Shown piece after piece: positions 6,213-10,049 of a stretch of DNA of 10,049 nt. The notes below the pieces were generated by a model that worked only from the letters and a program-made list of their open reading frames with translations, was not told where the DNA came from and ran no database searches. The DNA lies in assembly GCA_036509075.1 (NCBI GenBank), contig DATCGG010000403.1, positions 1 to 10,049 on the forward strand. Reading direction: 5' to 3'. This DNA comes from JAJKIV01 sp036509075. Lineage in GTDB: Bacteria; Gemmatimonadota; Gemmatimonadetes; Gemmatimonadales; Gemmatimonadaceae. A program made the translations under genes and the position numbers. Positions within the stretch are counted from its first letter, which is position 1, and each line of letters starts with the position of its first letter.

Positions 6213-8354
6213 TCAATCCTCGAGTAGTCGTCGGTTCAGCTCCGCCACGAACTGCGCCGGGCTGCCCCAGTAGACCGTGATCCTGAACCGCTGCTCCAGA
6301 TATCCCTGCAGATACTTTTGCACGGCCTGCTCATCGATCCCGGTTCCACCCGGCCCGACCTCGAGCTGCACGCCAATGTGCAGCTTGGTCGTTGCCCTCG
6401 CTTGCGCAATTGGCTGCAGCAGACCTTGCACAACGACGCGGAATTCCCAGTCGTCGATATCGTAGCCGAGGAACAGCCAGCTGCTGTCGGACAGTCTCGT
6501 CACGATGTTCGATGGGATGATCTCCACCTGGTCGCGAGCCAGACGAATGTACTTTGACATCATGTCATCCTCGGACAGCGCGACATGATCGAGCTGCGAG
6601 GGGTCAGCGGTATCGTCGAAGCCGTTGAGGTGAAGGACGTAGGGCGTGGTGCTGCTTGGCTCCGGCTCCAGTACGGAGTGCGGCGGAGCACCCTCGGTTG
6701 CCTTCTGCCAACGCGGCCCGATACGCCTGACGTCTTCCGGCTTGAGCGCCGGATGATGCGCCAGCGCCTCGTACATGAAGTCGTCGACGTTCGTCGTGAC
6801 GTAGAGCGGCAGCTGCAGATCGGCGAGCGCGTGGTAGATCCGACACTCCTCGACCTTCTTCGAGGCCTCGCCCCAACCGACGGCGTCCGTGACGGCTCGC
6901 AGCGTTTGCTTGTCGAATTGCTTGACCTCTGCCGCGGTCGGTGCGCGGCCCACCGAGCGGTAGACGCCCTCCTTGAGCCGCTTCATGTACATCGAGCGGA
7001 ATGCTGAGGGATCCTTGTAGGCCTCGAATTGCGCCACGCGCGCGAGCTTGTCGGCATCCGCGAGCGCATAGCCGTTCCCCGCGGCCAGCCACCGAGCGAT
7101 CGCCTCGGGGCGGGGCACGATGCCGCTGTTGATGCGCGGCCCGAGGAACGGCACGCACTGTTCGGTGTTGATGTTGACGCTCAGACGCTTCCAGAACGTA
7201 GCCCTGTCGGTCTGCGCAACACGTCCTCGCACGCGAAGCAGCTCGCCTGACCGCAGGCGCATGAACAGCACCGGTACGTCGTCACCGCGCAGCTTCTGTG
7301 TGCGGACGGCGTCGCGCGCTTCGTTGCACGCCAGGTCCACCTGGCCGTGTCGAAGGAGTTGCCGATAGAACGTGCTCGCGAACGGGCGCGCAGTCTTCAC
7401 TTCGACGAGGTCCTGCATCGCCACGACGGCCGCCACTCCCGACTTGACGAGTTGAGGCGCGAGGCCACGATAGGCGTCGTTCGCGTCGCGCGTGGCCGTC
7501 TCACAGCTCTCGAGAAAGACGAGGCGCAGCCGCTCGTCACTCTTCACCGTGGCGTCGCCGAGCTGGCGATCGATCATGTCGGCGATGGCGGTGTCGGCTA
7601 CCTGCTCCACCTTGTCACTCTTGGCAGCGTTAGGCAGCAGGAGGCTCGTCCGTAGCCGTTCGACGCCGTTTTCGTCCTGCTCCAGCCGGGACGTTCCATG
7701 CCCGATGAAGTGCAGCACGTGATAGCCCTGTTTCAGCGCGTCTCGAATCGCGTCGAGCGTACACGGGTGGGGAAGCAGATCGAAGCGGATCGCCGGTGCG
7801 CCATCTTCATCCTTGATATCGGCGGTGGCCGTGAGGAGGCTCTCGTACTCGGTTTTCGCATCGACCGATTGCAGCTTCCAGTCGGCGAGGTCCGATGGGT
7901 TGGCAACCGCCACGAGCACCTTGATGGGGCGCTCGAGCACCGCCGTGCCGGGCTGCCACTCCTGGGGCAAATACCGGGAGAACGGTGTTGCGGCTTGTAG
8001 CGAGAGTTGGGCGGAATCGTCGCTCGGTGCGCGGAGCAACTCCCATTGGATGGGATGAAGCTCCGACAGCTCCGGATCAATGCGCAGGCGGATGCGCCGC
8101 CGCGGGTTCTGGCCGCGTGCGCGATCCCATCCGGACTTGATCTTCGGGTCAGCGAACAAAGCCTCGAAGAGGCGCTCGCCGTAGGCCTGCTTCGTCTCGG
8201 CGCCCGTCGCGTCGAACGTCGTCAGCCCATCCTTCCTGGCGAACCCCGGTCCGAACTCCTGTCCCTGATCGAGCGTCAACTCGACGCGGTAGCCCTCGGT
8301 TCCATCCTGGCTATCGCGCGCGACGATCCTGATCTCGAGATCGGCGTAAAGCAT
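6213..8354 (-). CDS. CHAT-domain protease fused to a SIR2-like domain (713 aa)
   Basis: Residues ~1-140 are a lead-in with HPIQWELL (100-107), common upstream of CHAT domains. The CHAT domain (caspase-like, clan CD) spans ~140-375, with the catalytic His at H219 in HFIGHG and the Cys at C284 in LESCETA, so it looks active. Residues ~388-713 resemble the SIR2-like family found in bacterial conflict proteins: VPFLGPRIN (401-409), LARVAQ, YVTTNVDDFMYEAL (518-531), LSEDDMM and WLFLGYDIDDWEFRVV (626-641). At the position where SIR2 enzymes usually have the catalytic His (HG) this protein has LHLNG (574-578), so NAD hydrolysis is uncertain. CHAT proteases cleave partner proteins, and gasdermins beside bacterial proteases are activated by cleavage, so the neighbouring gasdermin is the natural substrate candidate (inference). 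The gene starts 13 nt after the gasdermin stop; its Shine-Dalgarno sequence is weak. Confidence 0.88.
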   Translation of the reverse strand: MLYADLEIRIVARDSQDGTEGYRVELTLDQGQEFGPGFARKDGLTTFDATGAETKQAYGERLFEALFADPKIKSGWDRARGQNPRRRIRLRIDPELSELHPIQWELLRAPSDDSAQLSLQAATPFSRYLPQEWQPGTAVLERPIKVLVAVANPSDLADWKLQSVDAKTEYESLLTATADIKDEDGAPAIRFDLLPHPCTLDAIRDALKQGYHVLHFIGHGTSRLEQDENGVERLRTSLLLPNAAKSDKVEQVADTAIADMIDRQLGDATVKSDERLRLVFLESCETATRDANDAYRGLAPQLVKSGVAAVVAMQDLVEVKTARPFASTFYRQLLRHGQVDLACNEARDAVRTQKLRGDDVPVLFMRLRSGELLRVRGRVAQTDRATFWKRLSVNINTEQCVPFLGPRINSGIVPRPEAIARWLAAGNGYALADADKLARVAQFEAYKDPSAFRSMYMKRLKEGVYRSVGRAPTAAEVKQFDKQTLRAVTDAVGWGEASKKVEECRIYHALADLQLPLYVTTNVDDFMYEALAHHPALKPEDVRRIGPRWQKATEGAPPHSVLEPEPSSTTPYVLHLNGFDDTADPSQLDHVALSEDDMMSKYIRLARDQVEIIPSNIVTRLSDSSWLFLGYDIDDWEFRVVVQGLLQPIAQARATTKLHIGVQLEVGPGGTGIDEQAVQKYLQGYLEQRFRITVYWGSPAQFVAELNRRLLED

Positions 8355-8367
8355 GGAAGCGGCGAGG

Positions 8368-9213
8368 TCATTTCCCGAGACGCTTCTTCGCCTCGGCCTC
8401 CCAGTCGTCGGTCGAGAAGTCGAGCAGCGTTTCCTCGTCCTCGATGAGCACAGGGTCGCCGGGGCTCTTTGACTTGGTTGGATCGAACGTCACGCCGAAC
8501 GAAACCGACCCCGGCGCAGCCGGCACGAGCGAGAGCACGCCACCCGCGACGCCCACGCGGAAGGCCTGAAAGCCGAAGACGATGCTCTTGTCGCCGGAGT
8601 ACGTGACCAGCGACGACTGGTCGGCGCTTGCCTCGACGTTGACCTTGCCGCTCGCGATGCCCTTGATCACCGGCACGTCGACCTTCACCTCCGAGCCGTT
8701 CTCGTTCTCCGATTTGACCGTGATCCGCTTCGCCTTGAGCGTCTGCGTGATCAGGAACAGCGTCCCCTGGCCGAGCACGAACTGCTGGAGCACGAGGTTG
8801 TCGGCGTTCACCTGGCCCTGCTTCAGGTATTCACCAACGTCGAGCGGGGCGACCGTGTCCGTCACGACGTCGTTGAACGTGAACTGCAGTCGTCGAGCCT
8901 TCTGGTACTGCGCGCTCACATCGAGGTCGCCACCGAGTGCCTTCAGGATACTGCTGAGAAAGCTCAGCCCGATGCCTGCTGCCTGCTTGTCCGACTGCTG
9001 GCCTTCGAGGTCTGCTGCAATCTGGTCGCGCGTGATCGTTGGGGCGTTCGCGGGTGGGTTGGTGATCAGCTTATCGAGTCCGCCTAACTGGTGAACGGCG
9101 TCCTTGAACGCGCCAATCAGGTCCAGCGGGTTAATCCCGTCGCGCGGATGGCGCACCACGTTGTAGTTCTGCGTCCGCAGCATCGTGGTGGTCTTGTCGT
9201 GGCAGACTCCCAT
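8368..9213 (-). CDS. bacterial gasdermin, pore-forming cell-death effector (281 aa)
   Basis: First gene of the operon. Family features, recognised from memory of bacterial gasdermins: a near-N-terminal Cys (MGVC, C4, the only Cys in the protein); NYNVVRHPRDGINPLDLI (16-33); IAADLEGQQSDKQAAGIGLSF with LGGDLDV (65-99); LFLITQTLKAKRITV (152-166); DVPVIKGIASGKVNVEA (179-195); and IVFGFQAFRV (211-220). Length is close to the usual ~250-280 aa. In characterised members an N-terminal Cys is palmitoylated, and a short C-terminal peptide holds the protein inactive until a protease removes it. Here the tail after ~240 has a Lys/Ser/Pro linker (TKSKSPGD) and an acidic end (~257-281), a plausible inhibitory segment. 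The role is inferred: membrane pores after cleavage by an operon protease, killing the infected cell. The start at 9213 is set by GGAGG 8 nt upstream; an in-frame TTG at 9276 has no such support. Confidence 0.92.
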   Translation of the reverse strand: MGVCHDKTTTMLRTQNYNVVRHPRDGINPLDLIGAFKDAVHQLGGLDKLITNPPANAPTITRDQIAADLEGQQSDKQAAGIGLSFLSSILKALGGDLDVSAQYQKARRLQFTFNDVVTDTVAPLDVGEYLKQGQVNADNLVLQQFVLGQGTLFLITQTLKAKRITVKSENENGSEVKVDVPVIKGIASGKVNVEASADQSSLVTYSGDKSIVFGFQAFRVGVAGGVLSLVPAAPGSVSFGVTFDPTKSKSPGDPVLIEDEETLLDFSTDDWEAEAKKRLGK

Positions 9214-9221
9214 CGTCAGGT

Positions 9222-9226
9222 CCTCC
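9222..9226 (-). promoter_or_regulatory. strong Shine-Dalgarno of the gasdermin gene
   Basis: GGAGG on the minus strand, eight bases before the ATG at 9213-9211. It is the best ribosome binding site in the operon and fixes the gasdermin start so that the N-terminus reads MGVC. Confidence 0.75.
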
Positions 9227-9275
9227 GAAGGCGGTGAAGCGTTCCGCGTCGAGCCGAAGCGCGAGCGGCCCGGCA

Positions 9276-9303
9276 AACGTATGCCTTTGATTCACCGCCG
9301 CAA
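9276..9303 (-). promoter_or_regulatory. candidate sigma70-like promoter of the gasdermin operon
   Basis: On the minus strand TTGCGG (9303-9298) and TACGTT (9281-9276) are separated by 16 bp and lie about 60 bp before the gasdermin start, in the only gap of any size upstream of the operon. Each box matches its consensus at only three positions, so this is a weak, position-based suggestion. Confidence 0.25.
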
Positions 9304-9331
9304 TGGAGTAGTCCCCCGGGGGTGCGAGATC

Positions 9332-9505
9332 CTAACGGGGAGAGGGAGACGGAGAACGGGAACCGGGAACCGGGAACCGGGAACCGGGAACCGGGAACAG
9401 TGGATCCACGCGGATATCCGGCGTGCTGTCGCCGAGCCAGGCGCATGACGTGGCGGTCAGCGCCAGGCATACCACGACCAGTGCACGACTGCTGTGCATT
9501 GGCAT
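9332..9505 (-). CDS. small lipoprotein-like ORF (57 aa) with repeat-derived C-terminus
   Basis: A short frame starting MPMHSSRALVVVCLALTATSC. It has a charged start, a hydrophobic stretch and a Cys at residue 21 preceded by A-T-S, compatible with a lipoprotein signal peptide, although the lipobox is imperfect. After CAWLGDSTPDIRVDP the frame runs into the GGGAACC tandem repeat, which it translates as two copies of FPVPGSR followed by SPSPSPR, ending at a TAG (9334-9332). GAGGG lies four bases before the ATG at 9505; a second ATG at 9499 is possible. Either this is a genuine small lipoprotein or the 5' end of a longer gene whose tail was replaced by repeat DNA. Function unknown. It lies upstream of the gasdermin gene on the same strand, with 118 bp between them. 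Confidence 0.5.
   Translation of the reverse strand: MPMHSSRALVVVCLALTATSCAWLGDSTPDIRVDPLFPVPGSRFPVPGSRSPSPSPR
9355..9399. repeat. tandem heptamer repeat AACCGGG (five perfect units plus partial flanks)
   Basis: Five perfect back-to-back copies of AACCGGG cover 9361-9395. They are flanked by a shortened copy (AACGGG, 9355-9360) and the partial unit AACAG (9396-9400). Three heptamers make 21 nt, so the repeat stays open in frame and encodes a 7-residue repeat in the small minus-strand ORF. Copy number is likely to vary between relatives. Confidence 0.9.
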
Positions 9506-9683
9506 CCTTCCCTCACATTCGGGCGGAGGCGAATCCCGTCCGTCCTGCATCATCGTCAGGCAGTGCGCGCTTGAGTGGCGCACGCCCGCACGAGAGCCGC
9601 CGTCGGCGGAGCTATGGTAACAGGCCCGGAACCGGGCAGCAAGATAGCCGCCGCCTAACGTGGCGATCGATCCCCGGCGCTCT

Positions 9684-9710
9684 CGATTCCCGATTCCCGA
9701 TTCCCGATTG
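9684..9710. repeat. short tandem heptamer repeat CGATTCC (three units plus a partial)
   Basis: Three perfect copies of CGATTCC (9684-9704) are followed by a partial CGATTG. On the other strand the unit reads GGGAATC in rotation, one base different from the GGGAACC unit at 9361-9395, so the two arrays are related. Confidence 0.85.
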
Positions 9711-9724
9711 TGACCGCGCTCACG
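9709..9724. promoter_or_regulatory. candidate CRP/FNR-family operator (inverted repeat)
   Basis: TGTGA-CCGCGC-TCACG resembles the CRP-type consensus TGTGA-N6-TCACA, with one mismatch in the last base. It lies about 63 bp upstream of the plus-strand ATG at 9787, where such a regulator could act. A chance match is possible, and no -10/-35 pair was convincing nearby. Confidence 0.3.
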
Positions 9725-9786
9725 TTCGACCTCGGGGATGACCCTGAGGCTGGGTGACCCGCTGGCTCGCCTGTCGTCCTCCTCTC

Positions 9787-10049
9787 ATGTCGTGCTGCCT
9801 GACTGGTGTCCTGCTAGGCCGGCCACGCCGGCTCGCAGTCACAGCGAGTCGCCGGGCGTTGTTAGGCATCTCCGTCGCCACCGTCGCAGCAGCCGCCACG
9901 ACGCGCGCCGCACAGGCACAGGGCATCCTCGTCCAGGGGATCGCCGACGCCGAAGCCTGGAAGACCGATTCGGGGTCCATCCTCCTCACGCGTAACGGTG
10001 GGCGCCCGTCTTTCCTCGGGCGCATGCATCTCTGGGGCGCCGCGGGGGT
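9787..10049 (+). CDS. exported protein, N-terminal part (runs off the window)
   Basis: An open frame with GC-rich third positions begins at ATG 9787 and continues to the window end (87 residues seen). Residues ~14-44 look like an export signal: basic residues (RPRR, then SRRALLG at 21-27, which recalls a twin-arginine motif), a hydrophobic alanine-rich stretch (27-39) and a likely cleavage after AAQA (41-44). The mature part begins QGILVQGIADAEAWKTDSGS and continues LLTRNGGRPSFLGRMHLWGAA, which reads like the start of a β-barrel envelope protein, though I do not recognise the family. No clear Shine-Dalgarno sequence precedes 9787. An in-frame GTG at 9754, with TGAGG upstream, is an alternative start. 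It is oriented away from the gasdermin operon and probably marks the edge of the defence locus. Confidence 0.6.
   Translation, partial: MSCCLTGVLLGRPRRLAVTASRRALLGISVATVAAAATTRAAQAQGILVQGIADAEAWKTDSGSILLTRNGGRPSFLGRMHLWGAAG

Larger units (their letters stand above)
9506..9786. other. divergent intergenic region without a recognisable gene
   Basis: This 281-bp stretch separates the minus-strand lipoprotein-like ORF from the plus-strand exported protein. It holds an inverted repeat GCCCGG-AA-CCGGGC (9624-9637), one octamer GCCTAACG (9653-9660), the heptamer repeat at 9684-9710 and a CRP-like inverted repeat (9709-9724). I see no convincing coding frame or RNA gene in it. Confidence 0.5.

Noticed and set aside
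6202..6216. TTG start at 6216 for the ATPase gene
   Set aside because: The ATG at 6201 has AGAGG at good spacing and begins just before the conserved NPYVGPRPF; the TTG would overlap the preceding stop.
9214..9276. TTG start at 9276 extending the gasdermin by 21 residues
   Set aside because: The ATG at 9213 has a strong GGAGG, and the near-N-terminal Cys expected for bacterial gasdermins is only N-terminal with that start.
9355..9400. Heptamer array as a CRISPR array
   Set aside because: The units are 7 bp and directly adjacent with no spacers, and no cas genes are present.
9624..9637. Inverted repeat GCCCGG-AA-CCGGGC as a terminator
   Set aside because: The loop is only two bases, there is no T tract, and it lies between divergent genes where no transcript should end; it may be a derivative of the heptamer repeat.

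Overview
This is a GC-rich bacterial window dominated by one five-gene operon on the minus strand (about 9213 down to 368). I read it as a gasdermin-based cell-death, probably anti-phage, system. In transcription order it encodes: (1) a bacterial gasdermin, the presumed pore-forming effector (281 aa); (2) a CHAT protease fused to a SIR2-like domain (713 aa); (3) a STAND-type ATPase of the nSTAND1 kind, fused to a C25/caspase-like domain and ending in a short 'NGID' module (1033 aa); (4) a stand-alone C25/caspase-like paralogue (419 aa); (5) a third C25/caspase-like paralogue (480 aa). Spacings are 13, 11, 3 and 26 nt (or a 1-nt overlap for the last), so co-transcription is very likely.

Only the last of the three C25-like proteins keeps an intact-looking His/Cys pair (H280, C337). 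The ATPase-fused copy has Gly and the 419-aa copy has Ser where the Cys should be. The operon therefore seems to pair two predicted pseudoproteases with one predicted active protease. My working model (inference) is: a phage signal is sensed by the ATPase; protease and pseudoprotease subunits assemble; the CHAT or C25 protease is activated; the gasdermin C-terminal tail is cleaved; membrane pores form. The SIR2-like domain may add an NAD-linked output or sensor, but its catalytic His position looks substituted.

The ATPase gene and the 419-aa gene are in the same frame, separated by one TGA and one further codon. The ATPase's last ~55 residues match a module that precedes the C25 domain in the 480-aa protein, and this module is missing from the 419-aa protein. 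This looks like a split or refused gene, or possible stop-codon readthrough.

At the left edge (1-333, plus strand) is the C-terminal end of a fourth C25-like paralogue, convergent with the operon and separated from it by 34 nt containing a hairpin. At the right end, upstream of the operon, are a short heptamer tandem repeat that runs into the end of a small lipoprotein-like ORF (minus strand), a second heptamer repeat, a CRP-like inverted repeat, and the start of an exported protein running off the window (plus strand).

The whole window is peppered with the octamer CGTTAGGC (8 exact copies, against well under one expected), inside and outside genes. GC-rich coding, GGGAAYC-type heptamer repeats and the exported protein suggest a Gemmatimonadota-like or similar soil bacterium, but taxonomy is a low-confidence inference. 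No rRNA, tRNA, CRISPR array or transposase was seen.
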